Shown one piece after another: positions 47,990-59,667 of a stretch of DNA of 64,000 nt. A program made the position numbers and the translations under genes. The stretch lies in contig NZ_JACVQD010000001.1 in assembly GCF_018881545.1 (NCBI RefSeq), forward strand, positions 62,001 through 126,000, read 5' to 3'. This stretch comes from Polynucleobacter alcilacus. GTDB lineage: Bacteria; Pseudomonadota; Gammaproteobacteria; Burkholderiales; Burkholderiaceae. The notes beneath the pieces are model-generated. The model saw nothing but the letters and a program-made list of their open reading frames with translations. It did not search any database and had not been told where the DNA came from. The first letter of the stretch is position 1, and the number at the start of each line of letters is the position of its first letter.

Positions 47990-49489
47990 ATGCAAGCATT
48001 CGACCTATACGCCATCCTGCCGGAACTTGTTTTACTCGTAGTGACCTGTCTTTTACTGGTAGCTAGCGTTTATGTTCCCGAAAGAGTCACCTCAACCCCT
48101 GGTGTAGAACAGGATATCTTCCACACGCCACGGGGAGTTGGCTTCGTTTATTTCTTCTCGATTATTTTATTAGTCTTCTTGATCATTGCCTTTATTGGTC
48201 GTATGGGTGACCCCGCACTCGTTGCAATGAATGGCTTATTCCAGTCAGACCCATTCTCGAATTTACTGAAGGCATGTTCTTGTGGTGCGGTATTGATTAG
48301 CTTGATTTACTCAAAGCAATATTTAATGGATCGTGCATTGTTCCGTCCAGACTTTATTGTGCTGGCATTGCTTGCTTTGCTGGGTCAATTTGTGTTGATC
48401 TCAGGCGCAAACCTGTTGACCTTGTATCTTGGTCTTGAACTCATGGCCTTGCCAACCTATGCTTTAGTTGCCATGCGTCACAGTAGCGAGAAGAGCGTTG
48501 AGGCTGGTATTAAGTATTTCATTCTGGGGGCACTCGCATCTGGCTTTCTCTTGTACGGGATGTCAATGCTCTATGGCGTTACAGGTTCCTTAGATTTAAT
48601 CGAGATATTTAAGACCGTGGCTGATCCGCGCGTGAATCATTTGGTGATGGCTTTTGGTTTGGTATTCATTGTTTCTGGTTTAGCTTTCAAGCTAGGCGTT
48701 GTGCCATTTCATATGTGGGTACCAGATGTGTATCAAGGTGCACCGACTGCAGTGACTTTAATGATTGCGGCTGCGCCTAAGCTGGCTGCCTTTGCTTTGT
48801 TATTCCGCTTATTGGTCAATACTTTGCTACCACTCCTCGGGGACTGGCAGCCGATGTTGATCTTGCTGGCAGTGTTATCCCTATTAATAGGTAATATTAC
48901 GGCGATTGCCCAAACCAATCTGAAACGCATGTTGGCATACTCTGCCATTGCACAAATGGGCTTCGTACTTCTTGGTATGTTGTCGGTGTTTGACGATCAT
49001 GCATTCAGTGCAGCCTTGTTTTACGTGATTACTTATGTGCTCACTACCTTAGGCAGCTTCGGATTGCTAATGCTTCTTTCTCGCAAAGGCTACGACTGCG
49101 AAACCTTATCCGGTCTCAAAGGCCTCAATAAGAAGCACCCTTGGTTTGCCTTTGTTGGCCTCGTCATGATGTTCTCTTTAGCAGGTATTCCGCCTACGGT
49201 GGGCTTTGCCGCCAAATTAGGCGTACTAGAAGCATTGGTCGATGCGGAACATACCTTTATCGCGATCATCGCAGTAATGGCCGCGTTGATTGGTGCTTTC
49301 TACTACTTGCGCGTGGTCAAAGTCATGTACTTTGATGAGCCAGAGCATGACATCACTATTACTGGTTCAGGTATTGCAAAAGGCCTCTTAGGATTGAACT
49401 GCATGCTGGTTTTAGTTCTCGGAATAGTGCCAGCGGGATTGATGACAATTTGCTTAGATGCGATGCGTCGGACCTTGTTGGGTTCTTAA
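47990..49489 (+). CDS. nuoN: NADH-quinone oxidoreductase subunit N
   Basis: The 499-residue antiporter-like subunit has [18 protein letters not shown] with the key Glu and [20 protein letters not shown] with the Lys. [20 protein letters not shown] is the conserved C-terminal block. It closes the nuo operon, so all 14 subunits nuoA to nuoN are present in order and intact. Confidence 0.96.
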   Translation: MQAFDLYAILPELVLLVVTCLLLVASVYVPERVTSTPGVEQDIFHTPRGVGFVYFFSIILLVFLIIAFIGRMGDPALVAMNGLFQSDPFSNLLKACSCGAVLISLIYSKQYLMDRALFRPDFIVLALLALLGQFVLISGANLLTLYLGLELMALPTYALVAMRHSSEKSVEAGIKYFILGALASGFLLYGMSMLYGVTGSLDLIEIFKTVADPRVNHLVMAFGLVFIVSGLAFKLGVVPFHMWVPDVYQGAPTAVTLMIAAAPKLAAFALLFRLLVNTLLPLLGDWQPMLILLAVLSLLIGNITAIAQTNLKRMLAYSAIAQMGFVLLGMLSVFDDHAFSAALFYVITYVLTTLGSFGLLMLLSRKGYDCETLSGLKGLNKKHPWFAFVGLVMMFSLAGIPPTVGFAAKLGVLEALVDAEHTFIAIIAVMAALIGAFYYLRVVKVMYFDEPEHDITITGSGIAKGLLGLNCMLVLVLGIVPAGLMTICLDAMRRTLLGS

Positions 49490-49529
49490 GGCTCGATAAG
49501 CTATTGCTATAGGGCTCTCATGGTCCAAC

Positions 49530-49557
49530 CTATCAGATCTAACGCTATCAGATCTAA
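49530..49557. repeat. Two 13-base direct repeats between nuoN and the Nudix gene
   Basis: CTATCAGATCTAA occurs twice with two bases between copies, a 15-base period. Each contains the palindrome AGATCT. The site lies about 55 bases before the Nudix start and about 40 after nuoN. A binding site or a replication slip are both possible. Confidence 0.8.
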
Positions 49558-49612
49558 ACTAAGCAGACATCTAATTTTTGTAAGATGTGCATTTGAAAAT
49601 ACTGAGTGATAT

Positions 49613-50212
49613 ATGACTGAAAAATCATTTGAAGACCTCGCTGCTGGAGATGCCCATTTACGCGAAGAGCGTATTTCTGGCGAAGACATCTATGGCGGCA
49701 TCTTCCTAAATATGAAACGGGATAGCGTTTCTTTGCCGGATGGTGGGGAAGCCATACGGGAGTATTTGACTCATCCTGGTGCAGTTGCCATTGTGGCGCT
49801 ACTAGATGATGGAAGGGTGCTCTTAGAGCGGCAGTACCGTTATCCGATTGCCAAGACTTGTATTGAGATCCCAGCGGGTAAATTAGACCCCAGCGAAGAC
49901 CATCTCTTATGTGCCAAACGAGAATTAGAAGAAGAAACTGGCTATACGGCTCAAAAGTGGAGCTTTATCCGCCGCATTCATCCAGTGATTTCGTATTCGA
50001 CGGAATTCATTGACATCTATTTAGCGGAGGATTTGATTCCAGGAAAGAGTCACCTCGATGCAGAGGAGTTCTTAGACGTATTTGCTGCTCCTCTAGAGCA
50101 ACTCTTAGCCTGGGTGGAAGATGGTGAGATCACCGACGTTAAAACGACTATAGCGGCCTACTGGTTGGACCGTTATCGTCGCGGTCTTGTTAGTCCGCTG
50201 CCTGCTATTTAG
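49613..50212 (+). CDS. Nudix hydrolase (ADP-ribose pyrophosphatase type)
   Basis: The 199-residue protein has a full Nudix box from GKLDPSEDHLLCAKREL into EEETGY, with the metal-binding Glu cluster. The preceding VLLERQYRYPIAKTCIEIPA and the following YSTEFIDIYLAEDL match ADP-ribose/ADP-sugar pyrophosphatases such as NudF. It would split ADP-ribose to AMP and ribose 5-phosphate, clearing a reactive NAD breakdown product. Its place right after the NADH dehydrogenase operon is common in betaproteobacteria. Confidence 0.9.
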   Translation: MTEKSFEDLAAGDAHLREERISGEDIYGGIFLNMKRDSVSLPDGGEAIREYLTHPGAVAIVALLDDGRVLLERQYRYPIAKTCIEIPAGKLDPSEDHLLCAKRELEEETGYTAQKWSFIRRIHPVISYSTEFIDIYLAEDLIPGKSHLDAEEFLDVFAAPLEQLLAWVEDGEITDVKTTIAAYWLDRYRRGLVSPLPAI

Positions 50213-50300
50213 CCAAGGGCGAAGCCTAATAAATAGGCAATACCTAATCCCGACTAAAATAGGGGCATTGAATTTAGCATTTTTGCCCCTATATATAGTC

Positions 50301-50786
50301 ATGAAAGTTTATAACCTCGCTTGTCCACTAAACCATCGCTTTGAAGGATGGTTCGCCTCAGAAGAGGACTGTCTAGCTCAGCAAGACAAGGGCATACTTG
50401 CTTGTCCTGTTTGCGATAGCATTGATATTACCCGTATGCCGTCTGCACCCCATATTGCCAAGTCTTCTTCTACGGAACTGACGGTTTCTAAGGCTGATAA
50501 TGGTAATTTAAGTGGTGACGTTGTGGCGCTTACCGGCGGTGACCATTCTGATCTGGAGGCTCAAGTTCAGGCAGCCTTTTTAAAGGGGATGCGTGATCTG
50601 ATGGGTAAATCTGAGGATGTTGGCAGTGGATTTGCCGAGGAAGCTCGAAAGATACATTACAAAGAGTCTCCTGAGCGCAGTATTCGGGGTCAGACCACCT
50701 TGGATGAAGCCGAATCTCTCAGGGAAGAGGGTATTGAGGTATTAGCAGTACCTCTAATGCCAGCCTTTAAAAACACCCTGCAGTAA
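50301..50786 (+). CDS. DUF1178 family protein
   Basis: The 161-residue protein begins MKVYNLACPLNHRFEGWFAS, and with ILACPVCDSIDITRMPSAP it gives a putative zinc-binding set (Cys, His and a CxxC pair). This is the DUF1178 N-terminus. The C-terminal helix (RKIHYKESPERSIRGQTTL, DEAESLREEGIEVLAVPLMP) is also conserved. The ATG was chosen because the family starts here; a longer frame overlaps the Nudix gene. The function is unknown. It commonly lies downstream of the Nudix gene. Confidence 0.87.
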   Translation: MKVYNLACPLNHRFEGWFASEEDCLAQQDKGILACPVCDSIDITRMPSAPHIAKSSSTELTVSKADNGNLSGDVVALTGGDHSDLEAQVQAAFLKGMRDLMGKSEDVGSGFAEEARKIHYKESPERSIRGQTTLDEAESLREEGIEVLAVPLMPAFKNTLQ

Positions 50787-50811
50787 ACCTCAAATCTAGT
50801 ATTTAGATACT

Positions 50812-50831
50812 ATTGGGTGAGATAGCCCAAT
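50812..50831. repeat. Inverted repeat upstream of the chemosensory operon
   Basis: ATTGGG and CCCAAT are separated by eight bases. It lies after the DUF1178 gene and about 60 bases before a candidate promoter. No T run follows, so a factor-binding site or weak hairpin is more likely than a terminator. Confidence 0.4.
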
Positions 50832-50893
50832 CGATCCCATTTAATTACCCTTTGAATAGTTTCTGATCCTGCTTAAAAAAAGTGCAGCGGCAT

Positions 50894-50921
50894 TTGTTCT
50901 GCATTAAAAAAAATGTATTAT
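50894..50921 (+). promoter_or_regulatory. Candidate promoter of the chemosensory operon
   Basis: TTGTTC and TATTAT are separated by 16 bases in a very A/T-rich stretch. Just downstream, a run of A residues followed by CTG and seven T residues can form a hairpin in the leader. The receptor start lies 45 bases after the -10 box. Confidence 0.45.
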
Positions 50922-50966
50922 GAAAAAAACTGTTTTTTTATCAATCTCTTTTTGGTGTCCTGAATC

Positions 50967-52769
50967 ATGTCCCTCTTCAAAACCTTTGAAAAACTCAAAC
51001 TCAAAACCAAGCTGATCATTGGTTTTTCATTAGTAGTGCTATTTTCAATCATCATTGCCGGCGCATCATTTTGGGCCTTTGATGAGTTGACCGCTAATAC
51101 GAAAAAGATTTACGAGAAAGATTTATTGGGAATTTCTTACTTACGGCAGCTCAATCGAGATGTCAACATTATTGGTCGTGCAACCAACCGTTACATCTTA
51201 GCGGTGAATGCCGGGGATGGCGAAGGCGCGCAGAAAGCACTTGATACGATTGCGAAGACTAAAAAAACGCAGATGGAGCTGTATGAAAAAGCCAAGGCTA
51301 CGATTATTCGCCCTGCGTTAAAAGAAAAAATCGATGCAGTAAAGCCTGATTTAGAGGCTTACTACGCTGCCGTAGACAAGGTGGTGCTTGCTACCCAGAC
51401 TAGCACCCCAGCAATATCAGGCTATAAAGCTATTATCGCGAAAGATTATCAGGATTTAGTTGCTAAACTTTCGGCGGAGATCCGAGAGATCAGCGAGCTC
51501 AAAGCGCAGGGTGCAGAACAAAATATGGAAAAGGCCATGGAGATGGCCTCTTTTGTGAAAATTCTGCTTGGGTCGATGTTGGCGATTGCGATTCTCTTTG
51601 CTTTAGCTATTATTTACCTGGTCAATAAATCGATTAATGGACCTATTACCAGTTTGGCATCATCCATTAGCGATCTAGCCGAAGCTAAATTACACAACAC
51701 TATCTCTAATACGGATTACGATAATGAAATTGGCACGATGGCCAAAGCCGTTGGTGTTCTACAGGTAAGTCTGCAAAAAGCAGATGCATTAGCCACTCAG
51801 GATCGTGAAAACAATATTAAGGCGCAAGAAACTACTAAGCAAATTGGCGAGATTATTTCTGCTGCAGCTGCTGGAGATTTCACAGCAGAAGTGCCATTGG
51901 CTGGCAAAGAAGGTTTCTTCCTCGACATCAGCACACAGGTCAATCGTTTAATCGATACCTCCCGTAAAGCATTCCAAGCGATTTCGAAGAATGCGACTGC
52001 ATTGGCAAGTTCATCTGAAGAGTTGGCTGCTGTGAGTATGCAAATGAGTTCGAACGCAGAAGAAACTGCTGCCCAAGCTAAAGTAGTTTCAGGTGCTGCG
52101 GTTGAGGTGAGCTCAAATACCCAGACAGTGGCTGCAGGTGTAGAAGAGATGAGCGCGAGTATTCGGGAAATCTCCATCAATGCAGTGGAGGCTTCTACGG
52201 TTGCTAATCAAGCGGTGCAAATTGCCCAAAGAACCAATACCACGATGGCGAAGTTAAGTGAGAGCAGTACTGAGATCGGTAGTGTCTTGAAAGTGATTTC
52301 TAGTATTGCTGAACAAACCAATCTCTTGGCACTCAATGCAACGATCGAGGCAGCCCGTGCGGGTGAGCTTGGTAAAGGTTTTGCGGTGGTAGCGAATGAG
52401 GTTAAAGAATTAGCAAGACAAACAGCGAAGGCTACTGAAGAAATCAGCGGCAGCATTACTGCTATTCAGTCTGATACCAATGGTGCGATGGTTTCGATTG
52501 AAGAAATTTCAAACATCATTAACAAGATTAACGATATCTCTAGCTTAATTGCGAGTGCAGTAGAGGAGCAGGCAGCAACTACTGGTGAAATGGGTCGTAG
52601 TGTTTCTACGGCAGCTTCTAGTAGCGCCAATATTGCTTCGAACATTGGCACGGTATCTGAGGCCGCACAGAGTACTACTGAGGGTGCCGCAAATACGCAA
52701 GTGGCAGCTTCTGATTTAGCCAAGATTGCTAGTGAACTTCAAGACTTGGTTTCCAAGTTTAAAGTTTGA
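50967..52769 (+). CDS. Methyl-accepting chemotaxis protein
   Basis: The 600-residue receptor has a first helix (about residues 16-38), a periplasmic four-helix-bundle sensor (about 39-192, with [20 protein letters not shown]), a second helix (about 195-216), a HAMP domain and a cytoplasmic signalling domain. The conserved hairpin tip reads [20 protein letters not shown] then [18 protein letters not shown]. No C-terminal pentapeptide for CheR tethering is present; the protein ends SKFKV. It is the first and only receptor of the operon, so it should feed the CheA encoded 42 bases downstream. The ligand is unknown. Confidence 0.94.
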   Translation: MSLFKTFEKLKLKTKLIIGFSLVVLFSIIIAGASFWAFDELTANTKKIYEKDLLGISYLRQLNRDVNIIGRATNRYILAVNAGDGEGAQKALDTIAKTKKTQMELYEKAKATIIRPALKEKIDAVKPDLEAYYAAVDKVVLATQTSTPAISGYKAIIAKDYQDLVAKLSAEIREISELKAQGAEQNMEKAMEMASFVKILLGSMLAIAILFALAIIYLVNKSINGPITSLASSISDLAEAKLHNTISNTDYDNEIGTMAKAVGVLQVSLQKADALATQDRENNIKAQETTKQIGEIISAAAAGDFTAEVPLAGKEGFFLDISTQVNRLIDTSRKAFQAISKNATALASSSEELAAVSMQMSSNAEETAAQAKVVSGAAVEVSSNTQTVAAGVEEMSASIREISINAVEASTVANQAVQIAQRTNTTMAKLSESSTEIGSVLKVISSIAEQTNLLALNATIEAARAGELGKGFAVVANEVKELARQTAKATEEISGSITAIQSDTNGAMVSIEEISNIINKINDISSLIASAVEEQAATTGEMGRSVSTAASSSANIASNIGTVSEAAQSTTEGAANTQVAASDLAKIASELQDLVSKFKV

Positions 52770-52811
52770 GGAATAGATAGGCTTATTGATAGAACATCGG
52801 CATAGCAATCT

Positions 52812-55163
52812 ATGAATGATGACGACATTCTAGTTGAGTTCATCGTTGAGGCACGCGAGATTCTGGATCAGCTCGACCTCGATTTTGTCCAACTAGAAAT
52901 CACCCCTGATGATAAAAAATTAGTTGGCAATATTTTCCGTGCCATGCACACGCTTAAAGGTAGTAGTGGATTTTTTGCCTTTAAGCGCCTGGAAAAGGTA
53001 TCGCATGCAGGTGAGTCCTTATTGGGAAAAATTCGGGATGGGCAGTTAACGCTTGATACCCAAAAGGCAACTATTCTGCTTTCAGCTTTAGATTGCCTGA
53101 GAGTCATTATTGAAGGGATTGAAGCTACTCAAACTGAGCCTGCTGGTGATGACTCGGCATTGGTAGAGAATTTATTGGCGCTAGCGGCTGGTAAGGAAGC
53201 GAATGTAGTTGCTCAAGCAACGCAAACAACCCAAGCAACTCAAGCAACTCAAGCAACGCAAGCAACCCCGCCTGCTCAGCCAGCTGCCACTACTGAACCG
53301 CCAGCAGTTACTGCGCCTATTCCTGAGCCGACTAGTCAGGCTGTGGCTCCGGAGCCGCAAAGCGCCCCAGTCAAGTCCTCGCTTGCAATGACTTCAGAGG
53401 ATAGTGAATCTACGGATCAAGTCTGGGCTCCAGACCCTGCAGATATTGTCAAAACCCAAGAATCTGCTGCACCAGTAAAAGTCAGCCTGGAGTTATTAGA
53501 TCGGTTGATGAATTTAGTCAGCGAAATGGTTCTTGCTAGAAATCGCTTATTGCCATTCACGAATCAATTTAGCGATCATGATTTTTCTAGTGCCGTACGC
53601 GTAGTCGATTTGCTAACTCTTGAGCTACAAGAGCGCATGATGAAAACCCGCATGCAACCGATTGCCCAGGTATGGACTAAATTTCCACGCTTGATGCGCG
53701 ACGTTTCAAATCAATGCGGCAAGCAGGTCAGCTTAATACAAGAGGGTTCTGAAACGGAACTCGATAGAACTTTGCTAGATGCCATTCGTGATCCCTTGGT
53801 ACATATCATTCGCAATAGTATCGACCATGGTATCGAACTTCCTGAGGATCGTATCAGACTTGGTAAACCTGAATTAGGCAAAGTCTTATTGCGTGCCAGT
53901 CATGAAAATGGCATGGTGGTCATTGAGATTGCGGATGATGGGGCCGGCGTTGATTATGATCTGGTGCGTCAAAAGGCAATCGAGAAGAATTTGATTCCTG
54001 CGCCACAAGCGCAAGATCTATCTGACCTGCAGTTACTGGAATATATATTCTTACCGGGCTTCTCGACGAAGAGCCAAGTAAGCAATCTCTCTGGAAGAGG
54101 GGTTGGAATGGATGTTGTGAAAACCAATATCTCCAATATTGGTGGATCAATTGATATCAACAGTAAACGCGGTGTTGGCACAACCATCCGTTTAAAAATC
54201 CCCTTGACTCTAGCGATCATGCCGGCATTATTTGTGCGCTGTGGCTCCGAGCCCTATGCGATCCCACAAAATAGCGTTTTGGAGATGGTACGCTTAGATT
54301 TAAGTGCTGACACGACAGGCTTAGAGGATTTTTATGGCACTCCGGTATTCAGATTGCGTAATCAGCTAGTCCCCATTTTATTTTTGAACCACCAGCTTGA
54401 AGTCAGCAAAGATTTACCAGCGGAAGATGCTATTTTGAATATTGCGATTTTGCAATCCTCGGGCATTCGTTTTGGTTTGGTGGTTGATGAGGTTCTGAAT
54501 ATGCAAGAAGTGGTTGTCAAACCCCTTGGACCATTGCTCAAAGATGTGACAGATTTTGCTGGTGCAACGATTTTAGGTAATGGTCGAGTAGCACTGATTT
54601 TGGATATTGACGGTATTGCGATTCAGTCTGGCATGGTTGCCAAGATTCAGTCTCGCCCATTGAATGCCGACAGTACACAAGAGGAGGCATCTGAAGAAGA
54701 TGTAGCGATGCTGTCATTTGAGCTTGAAGGCCAATCCCGTTTAGCGATTTATCTGGATCATGTTGAGCGTTTGGAAATGATTTCACCAAAACAAGTTCAA
54801 CGGAACGGCAATCGCGATGTCATTCAGTATGGTAATGAGATCATGCATTTGCTCTACCTCAACCACTATATTGAGGGTGCCAAAAAGGGTAAAGCGTCAT
54901 CAACCGAGGATGAAGTGATTCCGGTCATTGTTCATTACACCAATGACATACCAGTTGGACTAGTTGTTAGCCAAGTTCATGACATCATTCATGTTTCCAA
55001 GAATTTGCATGAGGCTAATCCACCGCAAAAAGGCTTGCTTGGTTGTGTTTCTTTAAATGATCAGGTGATTAACGTGATTGATTTACAAGAAATTTTGATG
55101 ATGCGTAATTTGCAGGAGAATTCGAAAGAATACCCAGCGGTCATTGATATGGATATGAACTAA
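52812..55163 (+). CDS. cheA: Chemotaxis histidine kinase CheA
   Basis: The 783-residue kinase has a P1 Hpt domain with phospho-acceptor His46 (AMHTLKGSSGFFAF), then a linker of about 90 residues rich in Ala, Thr, Gln and Pro. A P2 response-regulator docking domain is not visible. The P3 dimer helices (VSLELLDRLMNLVSEMVLAR), the ATPase P4 (VHIIRNSIDHGIELPE, EIADDGAGVD, GRGVGMDVVKTNISNIGG) and the CheW-like P5 follow. A second CheW-like domain occupies about residues 645-770 (MLSFELEGQSRLAIYLDHVE). The stop overlaps the cheW start. Confidence 0.95.
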   Translation: MNDDDILVEFIVEAREILDQLDLDFVQLEITPDDKKLVGNIFRAMHTLKGSSGFFAFKRLEKVSHAGESLLGKIRDGQLTLDTQKATILLSALDCLRVIIEGIEATQTEPAGDDSALVENLLALAAGKEANVVAQATQTTQATQATQATQATPPAQPAATTEPPAVTAPIPEPTSQAVAPEPQSAPVKSSLAMTSEDSESTDQVWAPDPADIVKTQESAAPVKVSLELLDRLMNLVSEMVLARNRLLPFTNQFSDHDFSSAVRVVDLLTLELQERMMKTRMQPIAQVWTKFPRLMRDVSNQCGKQVSLIQEGSETELDRTLLDAIRDPLVHIIRNSIDHGIELPEDRIRLGKPELGKVLLRASHENGMVVIEIADDGAGVDYDLVRQKAIEKNLIPAPQAQDLSDLQLLEYIFLPGFSTKSQVSNLSGRGVGMDVVKTNISNIGGSIDINSKRGVGTTIRLKIPLTLAIMPALFVRCGSEPYAIPQNSVLEMVRLDLSADTTGLEDFYGTPVFRLRNQLVPILFLNHQLEVSKDLPAEDAILNIAILQSSGIRFGLVVDEVLNMQEVVVKPLGPLLKDVTDFAGATILGNGRVALILDIDGIAIQSGMVAKIQSRPLNADSTQEEASEEDVAMLSFELEGQSRLAIYLDHVERLEMISPKQVQRNGNRDVIQYGNEIMHLLYLNHYIEGAKKGKASSTEDEVIPVIVHYTNDIPVGLVVSQVHDIIHVSKNLHEANPPQKGLLGCVSLNDQVINVIDLQEILMMRNLQENSKEYPAVIDMDMN
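53214..53267 (+). repeat. Six tandem 9-base repeats in cheA
   Basis: Six near-identical copies of CAAGCAACN or a close variant (CAAACAACC) run in frame and encode repeated Gln-Ala-Thr in the linker after P1. Because the unit is a multiple of three, copy-number change would alter linker length without a frameshift. Confidence 0.9.
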
Positions 55164-55621
55164 TGAGTATTTCTACAGATTTTGTGACTTTCTATTTAGG
55201 TGGTCATTACTTTGGCATCAATGCGACTGATGTCCTTGAGCTGAATCGAAATTTGGAAGTGACACCAGTTCCGAAAAGTGCCAAGACTGTACGCGGCATT
55301 ATGAATTTACGGGGCCAGTTGGTGCCTGCAATTGATATGTATGAGAGATTGCATCTGGAGCGTGAATCAGGATTGACGGAATCGATTAGCATTATTTTGC
55401 GTAGCGATGGCTTCCTGGTTGCTCTTTTGGTGGACGATGTAGGCGAAATTCTGACGCTAGACCAAGATACGTTTGAGCCTCCTCCCAGCATTTTTTCTGT
55501 GGTCTCTAGGGAGCTAGTGCTGGGCGTCCATAAGTTGAGTGATCGGCTATTATTGATCTTGGATCCGAAGTTAATTAACCAACGCACAGAAAAGGCTAAA
55601 AATCAGCTGCTGATAGCCTAA
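55163..55621 (+). CDS. cheW: Chemotaxis coupling protein CheW
   Basis: The 152-residue adaptor has the CheW fold: FVTFYLGGHYFGINATDVLE, VTPVPKSAKTVRGIMNLRGQ, LVPAIDMYERL, and VALLVDDVGEILTL. It links receptor tips to the P5 domain of CheA. Its start overlaps the CheA stop. A perfect 20-base palindrome overlaps the end of its stop codon and separates it from cheB. Confidence 0.94.
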   Translation: MSISTDFVTFYLGGHYFGINATDVLELNRNLEVTPVPKSAKTVRGIMNLRGQLVPAIDMYERLHLERESGLTESISIILRSDGFLVALLVDDVGEILTLDQDTFEPPPSIFSVVSRELVLGVHKLSDRLLLILDPKLINQRTEKAKNQLLIA

Positions 55622-55639
55622 TGGATTGCGCAATCCATT
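55620..55639. repeat. Perfect 20-base palindrome between cheW and cheB
   Basis: AATGGATTGC is followed directly by its reverse complement GCAATCCATT. The palindrome begins at the cheW stop and ends 39 bases before cheB. With no spacer and no T run it looks like a protein-binding site or an mRNA processing hairpin rather than a terminator. Confidence 0.85.
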
Positions 55640-55678
55640 CCCTGTTCTACCTATACTCGTATTTTTGTGGATTAAGTA

Positions 55679-56836
55679 ATGAAGTTTGAAGATAAAATTC
55701 GAGTGCTGATTGTGGATGATTCTGCGGTAATGCGCCGCATCATCATGAACTCCTTAATGAAGCACCCTGAAATTGAGGTTGTAGGAACTGCTGCCAATGG
55801 TCTGTTGGCAATCGAATCCATCAAACGCTCTAATCCCGATATTGTCACTTTGGATGTAGAAATGCCAGAGATGGATGGCATTACCGCCTTGCGAGAAATT
55901 CGGAAGATTTATCCTGTATTACCGATCATCATGTTTAGCTCTTTAACCCAAAGAGGGGCTAAGGCTACGATGGATGCCTTAACTTATGGGGCTAGTGATT
56001 ATGTAGGCAAGCCTCAAGCCTCAGCTGATCCTGCCGATGCCTACAAAGTCCTAGAAGATAATTTGATTCCCAAGATTAAGGCCCTGTGTCAACGGGCAAC
56101 TGGGGATGGCAATAAGCCCACATCTATTAAAGAGCGTGGCGCAGCTCGCCGGGAAGCGCTCTCTATACCGGTCCCAGAAAAAATTACCGCAATACCGAGT
56201 AATCAAACTCCGCCTATGGCCAGCACGAAGGTAGTCAGGCCAGAGGGGCGGCCACTCTATCCGGTAGATGCTCTTTGTATTGGCGTCTCTACCGGAGGCC
56301 CAGCAGCCTTAATGAAGGTTTTTGAAATGTGGCGTACGCCTCTCTCGGTACCCATCTTTATCGTCCAGCATATGCCGCCAAAGTTCACCACTTTATTGGC
56401 CGCCCGCCTAACTGAAGTTGGCGTGATGCCGGTGCAGGAGCCCTATGAGGGTCAAGAGGCATTAGCAGGACAGGCTTATTTAGCACCCGGTGGCTACCAT
56501 TTAGAGCTTAGACGGAAGGGTGCAAAAGTCTTTATGCATTTGAATGAAGACCCTCCTGAGAATTCTTGTAGGCCGGCGGTAGATGTTTTATTTAGAAGTG
56601 CGGCAAAAGTATATGGACAGTCTTTATTAGCTGTCGTGCTCACGGGTATGGGCTACGATGGTTTACGTGGGGCAGAGGATATTATTCGCAGCAATGGCGT
56701 AGTGTTAGCACAAGACGAGGCCACCAGCGTGATTTGGGGAATGCCAGGCGCAATAGCGCAAGCAGATTTAGCCGAGAAAGTGCTACCTCTTGAGTCCATT
56801 CCTGATGAAATCCTGTTTCGGACTCAATTGAAATGA
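55679..56836 (+). CDS. cheB: Protein-glutamate methylesterase CheB
   Basis: The 385-residue protein has an N-terminal receiver (acidic pocket Asp13-Asp14, acceptor Asp59 in VTLDVEMPEMDG) and a C-terminal methylesterase with the catalytic triad in CIGVSTGGPAALMK (Ser), FIVQHMPPKFT (His) and VLTGMGYDGLRGAEDI (Asp). It removes methyl groups from receptors for adaptation and is activated by CheA phosphate. The linker between domains is long (about residues 140-190). The stop overlaps the cheR start. Confidence 0.95.
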   Translation: MKFEDKIRVLIVDDSAVMRRIIMNSLMKHPEIEVVGTAANGLLAIESIKRSNPDIVTLDVEMPEMDGITALREIRKIYPVLPIIMFSSLTQRGAKATMDALTYGASDYVGKPQASADPADAYKVLEDNLIPKIKALCQRATGDGNKPTSIKERGAARREALSIPVPEKITAIPSNQTPPMASTKVVRPEGRPLYPVDALCIGVSTGGPAALMKVFEMWRTPLSVPIFIVQHMPPKFTTLLAARLTEVGVMPVQEPYEGQEALAGQAYLAPGGYHLELRRKGAKVFMHLNEDPPENSCRPAVDVLFRSAAKVYGQSLLAVVLTGMGYDGLRGAEDIIRSNGVVLAQDEATSVIWGMPGAIAQADLAEKVLPLESIPDEILFRTQLK

Positions 56837-57675
56837 ATGTAGAAATGAGCCCAATTGATCAAGCGGATATTGAGAGTTTTTTTAATTTAGTAGAAAAAAA
56901 TATAGGCGTTGCCTTAGATTCAAGTAAGGCTTATTTAATTCAGTCTCGTCTCTCAAGCATTGTTGCTGAGCATCGTTTTGCAGGACTCGCAGCTCTATTG
57001 CGGTTCTTAATAACCAACCCCGTTGGTGATATTCATTGGCAGGCTTTTGAAGCAATGACCACCAATGAAACCAGTTTTTACAGGGACACTAGTCCATTTG
57101 AAGTTCTTAAAACGACCATTATTCCAGACCTGATTCAGAAACGTAAAGACTCACGCGAGCTAAACATCTGGTCTGCGGCATCCTCTACCGGTCAAGAACC
57201 CTATAGTATTGCTATGCTCTTGCGTGAACATTTTCCAGAGCTCGGGGGATGGAATATTCGGATTTTGGCCACCGATATATCTGAGCAGGCACTGGAAAAA
57301 GCCAGTTTAGGTATTTATAACCAAACTGAGGTACAGCGCGGCCTCACTGAGACGCAGATTCAGAGACATTTTAAGAAATTACCCAATGGCCATTATGAAA
57401 TTAGCGCCGATCTGCGAAGCATGGTGCAATTTAAACAGATGAACCTGATTCAAGACTGGCCTTTGATGCCAAAATTTGATTTAATTTTGATTCGTAATGT
57501 GTTGATTTACTTTAACCAGGACACGAAAGCCAAAATCGTGAAACGAATCTATTCACAGCTGCTAGATTCTTCATCTTATTTAATTCTGGGTTCGTCAGAA
57601 TCAATCTTATTTGATCAGACCTATCAAATTGTGCAGTTAGACAGAGTTTCTTATTATCAAAAAAAGAGAATTTAA
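56833..57675 (+). CDS. cheR: Protein-glutamate methyltransferase CheR
   Basis: The 280-residue SAM-dependent enzyme methylates receptor Glu residues. TTNETSFYRD, the SAM-binding LNIWSAASSTGQEPYSIAML, ILATDISEQALEKASLGIYN and FDLILIRNVLIYFN are all present. The SAM loop reads SSTGQEPYS where many CheR have CSTGEEPYS, a mild change. No TPR or beta-subdomain extension is seen. It overlaps cheB by four bases. Confidence 0.93.
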   Translation: MNVEMSPIDQADIESFFNLVEKNIGVALDSSKAYLIQSRLSSIVAEHRFAGLAALLRFLITNPVGDIHWQAFEAMTTNETSFYRDTSPFEVLKTTIIPDLIQKRKDSRELNIWSAASSTGQEPYSIAMLLREHFPELGGWNIRILATDISEQALEKASLGIYNQTEVQRGLTETQIQRHFKKLPNGHYEISADLRSMVQFKQMNLIQDWPLMPKFDLILIRNVLIYFNQDTKAKIVKRIYSQLLDSSSYLILGSSESILFDQTYQIVQLDRVSYYQKKRI

Positions 57676-57690
57676 TTCGAGGCAGGGTAT

Positions 57691-59644
<1,954 letters not shown>

Positions 59645-59667
59645 TTTCTAGGAAATAGAGCATACCA

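Noticed and set aside
53214..53267. Tandem repeats in cheA as a CRISPR array
   Set aside because: The units are nine bases, contiguous, without spacers and in coding frame.
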